64,000 nt of DNA, from positions 31,234-95,233 of the forward strand of contig JABMOW010000089.1 in NCBI GenBank assembly GCA_013204025.1, written 5' to 3'. Positions within the stretch are counted from its first letter, which is position 1; each line of letters begins with the position of its first letter. Both the position numbers and the translations under genes were made by a program. The notes under the pieces were generated by a model that was not told the DNA's origin, ran no database searches, and worked only from the letters and a program-made list of their open reading frames with translations. Origin of the DNA: Fidelibacterota bacterium (GTDB taxonomy: Bacteria > Fidelibacterota > Marinisomatia > SCGC-AAA003-L08 > JACNLC01). This document shows positions 54,961 to 63,855 of this stretch, one piece after another.

Positions 54961-55926
54961 ATGATTAGAAAACAAACAGTATTCATTTTAGGTGCGGGTT
55001 CAAGTCAGCCATATGGTTTTCCAACCGGTCCGGATTTAAGATATCAAATTATTACGTCATTTTATAACCAGCAACTGAAAATGATTCATTCTCATCATCC
55101 TAATCCAGGTTTTAAACATGAATTAGAATTAGAAAAGACTAGAGATTTTTTATCTAATTTTGAAGGTTCAGGTAGTTCAATAGATGTATTTTTATCTCGA
55201 AATCCGTCCTTTTCAAGAATTGGAAAAACCGCAATCATTAAAGCAATAAAAGTTTGTGAATATTATAGTACATTTCCAAATGACCCAAAAGAAAGAGATG
55301 ATGACTGGTACTCATACATTTTTGATTTAATGAGTCAAGATTTTCAATCACCTGACAAATATTCTATTTCTGAAAACAATGTGTCATTTATTACTTTTAA
55401 TTATGATCGATCATTGGAATACTATTTACATCGTTGTTTAACACATTCATTTTCCGAAATTATTGATAAAACACAAATTAATGATGAGTTCAATAAAATT
55501 AAATTCTTTCATGTTTATGGTAAGCTCGGAAAATTGGATTTCCAATTGCCCTATGACTCCCCCAAAATGTCATATAGGACTGAACTACAAGACCGCACTT
55601 ATCATGAGTATTTAGAAAGTATTAAAATTATTAATGCTGAAAGAACCTCTACTCAAAATGATCAGATTAGAGATTTAATAAGCTCTGCTGAAACAATTTA
55701 TTTAATGGGATTTGATTATGCCAGAGAAAATTTAGATGCGTTAGGTTTTGAACAGATAGTAGAATTTAGGAGCAATCTAAATATTTATGGCACAGTATAT
55801 AAAAAAAAGATTGAAGAGATTAATAGAATTAAGAGGATATTTTCAAATATTATTCCTTCAAGGAGTGGATTTAATTTTCAAGATAAAACATCGCTAGATT
55901 TATTAAAATATGCACCTCCAGAATAA
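54961..55926 (+). CDS. SIR2-like domain protein
   Basis: The 322-residue protein opens with FILGAGSSQPYGFPTGPDL (about 8-26), the NAD-site start of SIR2-like proteins, then ITFNYDRSLEYYLH and FFHVYGKLGKL (the His-containing KLHG-like motif), and YLMGFDYARENLD. Stand-alone SIR2-like enzymes hydrolyse NAD in several anti-phage systems, but also occur outside defence. ATG 54961 is chosen over TTG 54949 for lack of support for the latter. Codons are very AT-rich compared with neighbours. Confidence 0.8.
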   Translation: MIRKQTVFILGAGSSQPYGFPTGPDLRYQIITSFYNQQLKMIHSHHPNPGFKHELELEKTRDFLSNFEGSGSSIDVFLSRNPSFSRIGKTAIIKAIKVCEYYSTFPNDPKERDDDWYSYIFDLMSQDFQSPDKYSISENNVSFITFNYDRSLEYYLHRCLTHSFSEIIDKTQINDEFNKIKFFHVYGKLGKLDFQLPYDSPKMSYRTELQDRTYHEYLESIKIINAERTSTQNDQIRDLISSAETIYLMGFDYARENLDALGFEQIVEFRSNLNIYGTVYKKKIEEINRIKRIFSNIIPSRSGFNFQDKTSLDLLKYAPPE

Positions 55927-55950
55927 TTCTTATTAAAAGGGCGAGTACAA

Positions 55951-56202
55951 ATGAATAATTATGATCTCTTAATTAATTCTAAAAACACTGATCCAAAATT
56001 CATTGATAAATTGTGCAATTTAATTAAATCTACAAAAGTGAAGCATGTTGCTTTTAGTTCTCCAGATACAAAAGATAATTACACTTCAATTACTTGCCGT
56101 TTTACAAATCACAAAGATGCTGAGTATATTGAAATATTGGTTCTTTCAAAATATCATAAAGAAATTGAACACACAGCCATAGCTGAAAGACCGGGTGATT
56201 AA
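55951..56202 (+). CDS. Hypothetical protein
   Basis: An 83-residue protein of unknown function, 24 bases after the SIR2-like gene with an AAAGGGCGAG site. It has mixed alpha/beta composition and no signal or membrane segment. Its only contextual clue is co-orientation with the SIR2-like gene. Confidence 0.6.
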   Translation: MNNYDLLINSKNTDPKFIDKLCNLIKSTKVKHVAFSSPDTKDNYTSITCRFTNHKDAEYIEILVLSKYHKEIEHTAIAERPGD

Positions 56203-56232
56203 ATTTAAATACTACTTTCTTAAAGGACATTC

Positions 56233-56907
56233 ATGGACACACTTCAAGCTATAGCCGATACTACGCAAACTCATATCGATACTGTCATTCATAAGATCAT
56301 GTACGAAAACGATATTTATCGTGAAATGCTAGCCTCGCAACATGAGACATACAGTAATATGCTCACGATCTTTTTTATCATTATATCAGTAGTACTTACC
56401 GGCAACTTCCTTTATAATTTTATTTATTCAAAAAGAAAAATTGAATCATCTGTAAAAAAAGGTATTGAGAAGTTAACTGCTGAAGTTAATGAGGAGACTA
56501 GCAAATTTATATTAAGCAGTAATAAAATTATGAATGCTAAAATTAAAACTAATGACGATAAGGTAACAGCAGCGATACATCATATTCAAGGATTTATGGC
56601 TGTTCAAGCAAAACACTTTCCTGTTGCACTATTGCAATTTTATTTAGCAGCCAATCTCCAATTAAAAGTCGATCGAGCTAATTTTAACCGAGCTCTAATT
56701 AATATTACAGAAATATGTTTACATAAATTAACAAAATCTGAAATTCAACACTTAATTGATTTTTATAAGGTTGATATTCCCAATTTAGTTAAAGAAATGG
56801 ATGCTATTGATGAAGAAGGTATTTTTGATGATATTATTATAAATATAAAACTAAAATATAACGAAGCTTTAAAAAGGGAAAAGTTACCCGATTCAAACCC
56901 CAAATGA
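56233..56907 (+). CDS. Membrane protein with cytoplasmic helical region
   Basis: The 224-residue protein has one transmembrane helix (about 43-65, TIFFIIISVVLTGNFLYNFIY), a basic, coiled-coil-like stretch (about 66-115) and a helical C-terminal region with TPR-like spacing (about 118-170). No family recognised. A TTCTTAAAGGAC site precedes the ATG. It may be a membrane-bound partner in the SIR2-led cluster. Confidence 0.6.
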   Translation: MDTLQAIADTTQTHIDTVIHKIMYENDIYREMLASQHETYSNMLTIFFIIISVVLTGNFLYNFIYSKRKIESSVKKGIEKLTAEVNEETSKFILSSNKIMNAKIKTNDDKVTAAIHHIQGFMAVQAKHFPVALLQFYLAANLQLKVDRANFNRALINITEICLHKLTKSEIQHLIDFYKVDIPNLVKEMDAIDEEGIFDDIIINIKLKYNEALKREKLPDSNPK

Positions 56908-56973
56908 GACCCACTTTAAATATTTTGAAATTAGAATATTTAGAGAATTCTTACAATTATAAATGGAGGTAAA

Positions 56974-57351
56974 ATGATAACAGCAAAATCAAAAGAAGGG
57001 ATTCAAAGAAGATTAATATTTAATGAATCAATTTTATTAACAGATAAATATGATGAGTTGACCTTTTTATTGCATGATAAAATAATTAACTACGGACAAC
57101 TCATTTCATTCAAGTTCAGTGACAAGGGAGGAAAATATACATCAGATGTAAAATATGTAGAATCTGAAAAACACCTGATATATACTTTATACAATTGGTA
57201 TTCAGAATCATTCGTAGAATTAACGGAACCAATTATATTAATTACTGAGGTTACAAAACATAAGATTTGGCTTGTTTGGAGGATTCAAGGCAGTAAGGAT
57301 AATTCTGTAAAAACATTTCATCTTTCCGCTTGGGTTGAGGAGGACAAATAA
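56974..57351 (+). CDS. Hypothetical protein, DUF6864-like layout
   Basis: The 125-residue protein is beta-rich. Its second half (LYNWYSESFVELTEPIIL, KIWLVWRIQG, FHLSAWVEE) resembles the DUF6864 pattern, a small domain of unknown function. It is preceded by TGGAGGTAAA and overlaps the next gene by ATGA. The family assignment is tentative. Confidence 0.6.
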   Translation: MITAKSKEGIQRRLIFNESILLTDKYDELTFLLHDKIINYGQLISFKFSDKGGKYTSDVKYVESEKHLIYTLYNWYSESFVELTEPIILITEVTKHKIWLVWRIQGSKDNSVKTFHLSAWVEEDK

Positions 57352-57563
57352 TGACTCCACTACAAAAGCCCGAAGGAAGCTCATTATCTAAAATTGAAAT
57401 GTTTGCCGGAAAATACACTCCTGATGTACTTGTTGCGTTTTTGTTTGCTCTTCTACTCGGAGCTATTGTTTGTGCAAATTTATCCGACGGAATTAATAAC
57501 AAACTAACTGACGGGATATTATTGCTTATTGGATTTTTTGCAGGGAATAAAGTACAGAAATAA
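57351..57563 (+). CDS. Small two-helix membrane protein (holin-like layout)
   Basis: The 70-residue protein has two hydrophobic helices (about 27-45 and 51-66) and a Lys-rich end, an arrangement shared by small holins and by effector-type membrane peptides. It overlaps the upstream gene by 1 base. No sequence family is recognised. Confidence 0.55.
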   Translation: MTPLQKPEGSSLSKIEMFAGKYTPDVLVAFLFALLLGAIVCANLSDGINNKLTDGILLLIGFFAGNKVQK

Positions 57564-57708
57564 TAATTATTAGTTATTCTGTTTTCGATTTCTCAATTTA
57601 TTCAATAATCTTACCAGAATTATGCCAATTATAAAATACACTATACTTATCTGCGAATCTTCCATAGACATTTATTCTTACGAGTTACTTACGAGTAAGG
57701 GTTTTTAT

Positions 57709-57903
57709 TCATTTCACAACCACCTTTCGCACCATTTCAGAAAGCCGTTTCGCCCGTTCCGGTGTTTGTTCTCTGTACCATCTGGATTTCAGCATTTCAT
57801 CCGCAGCCTTAACCCACCGGCGATTTTCAAAATGACCGATGGTTAACACGAATTCCGAAAAGTCCTTTGCGCCCATCTGGTAAACCATCTGCACGATCAC
57901 AGA
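57709..57903 (-). pseudogene. C-terminal remnant of T4-type phage lysozyme
   Basis: About 63 codons read VIVQMVYQMGAKDFSEF, then RRWVKAADEMLKSRWYREQ and TPERAKRLSEMV. These match the C-terminal third of T4-type (GH24) lysozymes, including the SRWY-QTP-RAKR run. The N-terminal part with the catalytic Glu is missing and homology stops at about 57903. This is a truncated endolysin and evidence of prophage decay. Confidence 0.8.
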
Positions 57904-58020
57904 AGGTTGAAATTGAAACCGATGTGGGGGATACCGCTATAAGAATGATCTTTTCAGTATTAGATAGGACGATTGACCCATCTGACAAATGAATGTGGTA
58001 ATTCCATAAACTGACGTCAT

Positions 58021-58367
58021 TTAGGCGTTAAAAAGGTATGGACTCGATATTATTGGAGATTTTAACGCATAAACAATCAATCGGTACCGTGTTGGCTCAT
58101 TGGGGATTTTCTTTTCAGAAAGCAGTGGTAATGAGTAGAATTGACAGTTTTTTAGCTCATTAACGTACTTGATTAGAGTTTGCCTGTGGATACCAAGACA
58201 TTCGCATAATTCTGTATTGTCGATATGATACCAGAACTTTCAAGGGATGCAAGTAAGGCATAAAGAGCCTTTGCAGGTATCGAAAACTTGCTAGACCGGA
58301 TCAGCCGGTGCGGAAGGTCAGTTATTTCTTTTTTAAAGTAATCGGAGACATCATCTTGATAAGCCAC
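58021..58367 (-). pseudogene. Frameshifted helix-turn-helix gene (phage/plasmid replication-type)
   Basis: The first frame (GTG 58367, with AAGGTGG before it) encodes KFSIPAKALYALLASLESSG, an N terminus typical of phage replication or helix-turn-helix proteins. It ends at a stop at 58173. From about 58220 another frame continues the fold: NTELCECLGIHRQTLIKYVN, then about 40 residues to TAA at 58021-58023. A one-base loss near 58218-58224 explains both. The gene is broken unless this is a sequencing error. Confidence 0.65.
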
Positions 58368-58527
58368 ATATCCACCTTATTAATATTACATCATAAGACG
58401 TTCGCCTATCGAAGTTAAGTGCGTTACTTTACATAATATACATTATCAGTAATAGCGAGCAATAATCTTATATCCCCTGTTGACCATAATCCGTCTATTC
58501 TAAAGAATATTTTTCTCAATTTCTTCT

Positions 58528-58857
58528 TTAGTTATCCTGCTTATAAAAATTATTAAACCAATCAAGATACTTTTGATTTGCTATAACTGAATCGATCTGA
58601 ATAATTTCAGGTACATCATAGTTATGCTTTTCCAAAATCAACTGATTAACTTGTTTTAACTTTTCTGATGTGGTTTTAATAATTACTAATACTTCTGACG
58701 TATTTTCAATTTCACCCTCCCATTCATAAATACTTGTCATATTATCAATAATCTGCACGCAGGGCGAAAATCTCTTTTTTACCAGATCTCGTGCTAATGC
58801 TTCAGCGATATGTTTTTCTGAAGTTGTTGTCATTACTATTTTTATATTTTGATTCAT
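58528..58857 (-). CDS. cutA: Divalent-cation tolerance protein CutA
   Basis: CutA is a small trimeric signal-like protein tied to copper tolerance. The 109 residues show ARDLVKKRFSPCVQI, SIYEWEGEIE, and HNYDVPEII. The frame extends upstream, but through a terminator; ATG 58857 follows GAGGAATTTGAA and gives the normal length. Confidence 0.93.
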   Translation of the reverse strand: MNQNIKIVMTTTSEKHIAEALARDLVKKRFSPCVQIIDNMTSIYEWEGEIENTSEVLVIIKTTSEKLKQVNQLILEKHNYDVPEIIQIDSVIANQKYLDWFNNFYKQDN

Positions 58858-58874
58858 TTCAAATTCCTCAAAAC

Positions 58875-58907
58875 AAAAAAGGGGCAGTTTGACTGCCCCT
58901 TTTTTTA
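58875..58907 (-). terminator. Rho-independent terminator after the large T9SS cargo gene
   Basis: AAAAAAGGGGCAG/CTGCCCCTTTTTTT with a TTTGA loop, capable of working on both strands. Confidence 0.92.
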
Positions 58908-58921
58908 GATTCAAAATAAGA

Positions 58922-61900
58922 TTATTTCAAGAGGGTGATTTTATGAGTTTTCACGCCTTCAGAATGCTGTAGTTTCACAAAGTAAATACCGGAAGGTACT
59001 TTCTCACCTGTTGCAGTGGAACCATTCCATTTTACAGTGTAATTACCAGCTTCAACATTGCCATTAGCAAGTTCTACAAGCTGCTGACCCAGCATGTTGT
59101 AAACACTCACACTCATCAAACCGGATGCAGGAAGATAATAATTTATCTCCGTTACAGGATTGAATGGGTTCGGATAATTAGACAATAATGCATAACTACC
59201 AGCGATGGTTGCAGGAATATAATCGTGGCCATTCACTACTGTGTAATCGGTGATGCTAAACGTATCAGTGGTCGAGAATAACGCACCAGAAGGATGAATT
59301 ACGATCAACGTAGTTTCATTACCAACTGTGTGTGATTCTGCCATGTAAGCACCATCAGTCATGGTCAGGCTGAAGTTATCTCCATGAGATAAGGTCATCT
59401 GTACGCCACCAATGAATCCATCAGATTCAAGAGAGACTTCACCATCACGATTCAGAATCGTAGCACCAGTTGCTTCAGACTGTTGTCTTGGTCCCTGGTT
59501 TAGAATGATGTCAACCATGATCACGATATCAAGAATATTGATAGTGCCATCTGTGTCCATATCGCCATGACAAACCATGTCATCAGCGATTGGGCTAAGA
59601 CCCAATACATGAGATACAACCGCCACAATATCAAGTACATTAAGAGAACCGTCACCGGTTACATCCCCATCTGTAGTACAAACACCAAGACACTCTTGAG
59701 CGCCCTGGAAATCTTCAACGAACAGCGGGGGTTCTTCTGTCCAGATATCCGTAGGAAATGCCCAGTCAGTCCAGACGCCATCAGTGGGACACATGTAACG
59801 GGCACGGAAACGACCAAAACCAAATCCACCACCTTCTTGTAGGGAGAATTCAACACCTTCAAATTCCCATGCATAGATCGTATGCCATGGAGCAGGACCT
59901 GTCAGGGTAACCGTTGCTGAATAGGTTCCATCGCCATTATCAACGGCTATGGTAGCAAACTCATTACCAAAGCCTTGTAGGTAATTGTTCCACTTGTCTT
60001 TCAATACCATACGGACGATATCTCCGGAAACAAATCCTGATGCACCCGCATCGTTCATGTCAATGGTGTAAGTCGCGACGACCTGCTGTCCTGCGGGGAT
60101 CGTACCACCTGAAGGAAGATCATAATATCCTGCCAAAGGTAGCTGATAGATATCATTGTCTGAATCACCAAGGCTGAACGTTCGGTTGGATCCACCATAC
60201 TGTGGAGAGTCTTCCCAGCCCATGTCAACATACATAGGACCATGTTCTGACTCAAATAAAAGAACGGACTCAGCGCTGTGTTTAATAAAATACTTATATT
60301 CCGTCGTAAGACTTGGGTAATTGGTAATGGATACCGGCAAACTGAAAATGTTGGTTCCAGGTTGGCGAACCATTACACTGTTACTGATATCATTGTCATT
60401 CCATCCGTTAAATCCGCCACGAACTTCCATGGTGTCATTACGGGCAAGACTGAATACGGGCATTCCCGTAGCGCCAGCTTCATCTAACCATTCGGACATA
60501 TCTGTCTGGAATATCAAAGTCTTTGTCACTGTTTCTTCAATTGAAGGGGCAATGTCATCCCACCAGGCAAAGGCTAATGTGGTGTCCTGTGTGATATTCG
60601 CAGTACGATTAGCTGTACCTTCCCATCCGCCAACTCCATGCTGGAACTTGTATTCCACTGCCGTCGGGATATCAAAACTAAAAGACAATCCCCAGTACTC
60701 GCTGGTGCCTTCATCTGTCATTAATGTACCAGACCAGCCCTCAAATGACCCGGCTGTATACATCTCGTCACCCGCATAACCAGGAATACCTAATGTAGAG
60801 ACTCTGAAGTATACATCGATACCATCGGTTTCAACAAAAGGAGGAATGGCAGAATTGTAGTAATCAACTGCCTGATTCTGATCTCCGTCAAGACCGGTGA
60901 CTACCAAAGGACGGTTATCAAGTGATTCCCATTCGTCTCCTGCAAGTGTCAAGTTTACATACTTGTACTCATAGTTAGCCGGATCAAGAGGTGTGACTGT
61001 CGTATAAGACCAATAGTCTCCACCAACATTCATCAATTCCCATTCATTTCCGCCCCAGCCGTTGAGACTGCCACGGATAACGATTGTGTTGGTTGAATCT
61101 GTATAACCAGGCATCGTAGATGTGTTCAGATTGAAGGTCACATTTACTGGTTCCGCACCTGCAACTTCTTCATAATCATTGAAAAAGACCGGGTCAAGAA
61201 CGGTATTTGCATCCGGTACGGTAATGTTGCGCTGTACACCTTCATCACTTCCCCAGGCATTACCATTGACAAACTTGTATTCATGGTAATCTCCAGAATT
61301 TAACTCAAATGTGGCAGCATAAATTGCATCACTTACGAGTGTGCACTCACTGGCCGCAGGGTCCCAACCCTGGAATGCTCCGGCGATGTGAACTCCATCA
61401 ACGGATACTTCCTGATACTGCATGTCCACCTGGAAAGTGATGGATACAGGACCGGGTGCAACGTATTCAGCAATATCAGAGGCATCTCTGGGTTGAATTT
61501 TAAAAGCGCTATATGTAAAATCAACAGGACCGGTGACATCATAAGCGGTGCCAAGGGTAGGAAGAAAAGCAAATAACTTATCATCTACAACTACTGAACC
61601 ACTTCCATCGTCTACTGACCATTCACCATTTCCCAGATCAGCGTTGTCGCATGCAGCATTTGATACAGAGACTAATACACCTTCGTACGCTTCAGCCACA
61701 TCAACAGTTGCAAGTGCAGCCGCAATCGGAAGCGCATTACCAGATGAGGTTACAGTCGCAGAGCCATCAATTTCAGTAAGATCGAAATATTCCATGACTG
61801 TACCTATCACTTCAACCGCATCACCAACCAGTATATCGGCAGTATTTCCACTACCAAGATAGCACCAGACACCATTCCAAGCGCCATCACCATCCTGAAG

Positions 61901-62707
61901 AAAAATACCACTGCTGGATACACCGGTAACGATTCCAGAGGTGATTACACCAGTGCCAGCTAATGGACTGGCATCCAGTTGACCTTGAATTTCATAAATT
62001 GTAGCAGCAACAGGATACTCACAACAACTGCTGGTACCATCTTCACAACCGTCAGCGAGTTCATTATAATTCAGGGCAGTAGGATCATCACATCCCCAAT
62101 TACCTGTAGGAGGCGTAATATGCCAGCCTAAATAGCTAAAAGTATTTTGATCATAGACGATCCATTCAGAGTTATCAGCATCTGTGCCCGCTGAACTTGC
62201 CCAATCTAAATTACCTTGTGTAATAGCGTCTTTACGAACTAGAGTGTGATTTTGGGTTGCGTTAACGATTCCAGCCACATCCCAGCCACTACCAGGATCA
62301 GCATTCCAGTCACCGATACAATCCAAAACAGTAAAATTGACTTCATCACCCTGTACTAAACAGAACCCATCATCACCATTACTGAGATAATTATGAGTCA
62401 TGTCGCCTACCATTAACATTGCTGGATCGGCACTTCCATGTGTGACGACATAAACATCACCCGGAGCAATCGTTGCACCCGCGGCGAAAGTATTCCAATA
62501 TTCGTATTCGCCAGGTACGGCAGGCGCGTTAGAAACGTTTGGAAAGGCATAGCCAGACAGGTCAATTATCTGATCGGTGGGATTGTATATCTCGAGGGCT
62601 TTATTATTACTACTTCCTTCTTGGTATTCGGAAAAGAATAATCCCTGAGAGAATGCCATTCCAACCAATAATGCCATGATTGTCATCATTGTTGTCATTT
62701 TTTTCAT
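58922..62707 (-). CDS. Large secreted T9SS cargo: lamin-tail, OB-fold, carbohydrate modules, dockerin
   Basis: The 1261-residue protein has a signal peptide (1-21), a lamin-tail domain (about 22-195), and a Cys-rich linker (GCDDPTALNYNE...SCCEYP). An OB-fold region (about 235-415) follows, as in extracellular nucleases. Then come four to five repeats like starch-binding modules (about 420-515, 520-625, 628-720, 726-860, and a weaker 872-990; GAFQGW, GSLNGW, GSFEGW, GGFNGW). A dockerin (about 1010-1070) and T9SS sorting domain (1175-1261, NYPNPFNPVTEINY ... ITLLK) end it. AAGGAG precedes the ATG. No catalytic motif is seen, so an adhesin or glycan-binding role is likely. Confidence 0.9.
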   Translation of the reverse strand: MKKMTTMMTIMALLVGMAFSQGLFFSEYQEGSSNNKALEIYNPTDQIIDLSGYAFPNVSNAPAVPGEYEYWNTFAAGATIAPGDVYVVTHGSADPAMLMVGDMTHNYLSNGDDGFCLVQGDEVNFTVLDCIGDWNADPGSGWDVAGIVNATQNHTLVRKDAITQGNLDWASSAGTDADNSEWIVYDQNTFSYLGWHITPPTGNWGCDDPTALNYNELADGCEDGTSSCCEYPVAATIYEIQGQLDASPLAGTGVITSGIVTGVSSSGIFLQDGDGAWNGVWCYLGSGNTADILVGDAVEVIGTVMEYFDLTEIDGSATVTSSGNALPIAAALATVDVAEAYEGVLVSVSNAACDNADLGNGEWSVDDGSGSVVVDDKLFAFLPTLGTAYDVTGPVDFTYSAFKIQPRDASDIAEYVAPGPVSITFQVDMQYQEVSVDGVHIAGAFQGWDPAASECTLVSDAIYAATFELNSGDYHEYKFVNGNAWGSDEGVQRNITVPDANTVLDPVFFNDYEEVAGAEPVNVTFNLNTSTMPGYTDSTNTIVIRGSLNGWGGNEWELMNVGGDYWSYTTVTPLDPANYEYKYVNLTLAGDEWESLDNRPLVVTGLDGDQNQAVDYYNSAIPPFVETDGIDVYFRVSTLGIPGYAGDEMYTAGSFEGWSGTLMTDEGTSEYWGLSFSFDIPTAVEYKFQHGVGGWEGTANRTANITQDTTLAFAWWDDIAPSIEETVTKTLIFQTDMSEWLDEAGATGMPVFSLARNDTMEVRGGFNGWNDNDISNSVMVRQPGTNIFSLPVSITNYPSLTTEYKYFIKHSAESVLLFESEHGPMYVDMGWEDSPQYGGSNRTFSLGDSDNDIYQLPLAGYYDLPSGGTIPAGQQVVATYTIDMNDAGASGFVSGDIVRMVLKDKWNNYLQGFGNEFATIAVDNGDGTYSATVTLTGPAPWHTIYAWEFEGVEFSLQEGGGFGFGRFRARYMCPTDGVWTDWAFPTDIWTEEPPLFVEDFQGAQECLGVCTTDGDVTGDGSLNVLDIVAVVSHVLGLSPIADDMVCHGDMDTDGTINILDIVIMVDIILNQGPRQQSEATGATILNRDGEVSLESDGFIGGVQMTLSHGDNFSLTMTDGAYMAESHTVGNETTLIVIHPSGALFSTTDTFSITDYTVVNGHDYIPATIAGSYALLSNYPNPFNPVTEINYYLPASGLMSVSVYNMLGQQLVELANGNVEAGNYTVKWNGSTATGEKVPSGIYFVKLQHSEGVKTHKITLLK

Positions 62708-62740
62708 TATGTTCTCCTTGATTATGTTATAACAAAATTT

Positions 62741-62757
62741 ACCGGTTGAATACCGGT
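62741..62757 (-). terminator. Weak hairpin between ABC ATPase gene and large cargo gene
   Basis: ACCGGT-ATTCA-ACCGGT followed on the minus strand by AAATTTTGTT. The stem is short, so read-through is likely. Confidence 0.35.
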
Positions 62758-62763
62758 CTTCAC

Positions 62764-63852
62764 TTAATTCAACGAAATTGATTTTTGATCTGTATTAAAA
62801 ACGTGTGCTTTACTTAAGTTGATTCTTACACTAACGTTCATTCCTGCAACTAATTCATCATTGAGTATTGAACTGCAAGTGAACTTAATTCCGAATGCAT
62901 TAAGGTATATGAGAAAAATTGAGCCTAGTGGTTCAATAAGTTCGACTTTAGCATTGAAAGAAGATTCATTTGGCTGATTTTTTTTAATGATCTCAATATC
63001 TTCCGGACGGACACCTAAAATAATAGATTGTTCAATCACCCCTTTGTTTGAATTGGGAAAAGGAAATTCTAGTTTACCACTTTTAAAAACCGATGCATCT
63101 CCCCCGCTTCTGGTTATCATTCCGGAGAAAAAATTCATTTGTGGCATACCAATAAAACCAGCTACAAAGTGGTTAACAGGATTTTTATAGATAGCCATCG
63201 GTGAGTCCAGTTGCTCGATTACGCCCCTATTCATCACGGCAATTCTATCTCCCATAGTCATCGCTTCGGTCTGGTCATGCGTGACGTAAATCATAGTAGT
63301 CTTAAGTATTTGATGCAGTTTTTTTATCTCAACTCGCATTTCTGCACGAAGTTTGGCATCAAGATTAGACAATGGTTCATCAAATAAAAATACTTTTGGA
63401 TCTCTAACAATACATCTCCCAAGTGCGACTCTTTGACGTTGTCCTCCAGATAGTTCCTTTGGCCTTCGCTCAAGTAAATCAGTAATCTGCAGAATCTCTG
63501 CCGCTTCTTTAACTCTTTTTTGTATATCAAAGGAATTTAATTTACGAATTTTTAACCCAAAAGCCATATTTTCAAATACGTTCATATGTGGATATAAAGC
63601 ATAATTTTGAAAAACCATCGCAACGTCTCGCTTTGAAGGTTCAACATCATTCACATTTTTATCGTCAATTAATATATTACCAGTTGTGGGGTCCTCCAAG
63701 CCAGCTACCATTCTCAGTGTTGTAGATTTTCCACAACCAGATGGACCAACCAGAACCAGGAATTCTCCTTCATTAACTGTCAGATTGATATTATCCAGAA
63801 TTTGGTTATCACCGTAAAATTTATTTATATTTTCAAATCGAACTGTGCTCAT
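62764..63852 (-). CDS. ABC transporter ATP-binding protein (MsmX/UgpC/MalK type)
   Basis: The 362-residue ATPase shows Walker A GPSGCGKSTT (about 37-46), the signature LSGGQRQRVALGR, Walker B VFLFDEPLSNLDA, the switch His in VTHDQTEAM, and a C-terminal TOBE/OB region with GVRPEDIEI. This C terminus marks the sugar or glycerol-phosphate import family, in which one ATPase can serve several permeases. No permease or binding-protein gene is in the window. Confidence 0.93.
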   Translation of the reverse strand: MSTVRFENINKFYGDNQILDNINLTVNEGEFLVLVGPSGCGKSTTLRMVAGLEDPTTGNILIDDKNVNDVEPSKRDVAMVFQNYALYPHMNVFENMAFGLKIRKLNSFDIQKRVKEAAEILQITDLLERRPKELSGGQRQRVALGRCIVRDPKVFLFDEPLSNLDAKLRAEMRVEIKKLHQILKTTMIYVTHDQTEAMTMGDRIAVMNRGVIEQLDSPMAIYKNPVNHFVAGFIGMPQMNFFSGMITRSGGDASVFKSGKLEFPFPNSNKGVIEQSIILGVRPEDIEIIKKNQPNESSFNAKVELIEPLGSIFLIYLNAFGIKFTCSSILNDELVAGMNVSVRINLSKAHVFNTDQKSISLN

Positions 63853-63855
63853 GGA

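Noticed and set aside
57622..57846. 74-codon plus-strand frame
   Set aside because: Shadow of the lysozyme remnant, whose homology is clear on the minus strand.
58858..58914. Upstream extension of cutA
   Set aside because: The extra codons run through the terminator stem of the upstream gene and would give an unnatural N terminus.
60321..60779. 152-codon plus-strand frame within the large cargo gene
   Set aside because: Shadow of the minus-strand 1261-residue gene; no ribosome site and no protein-like pattern.
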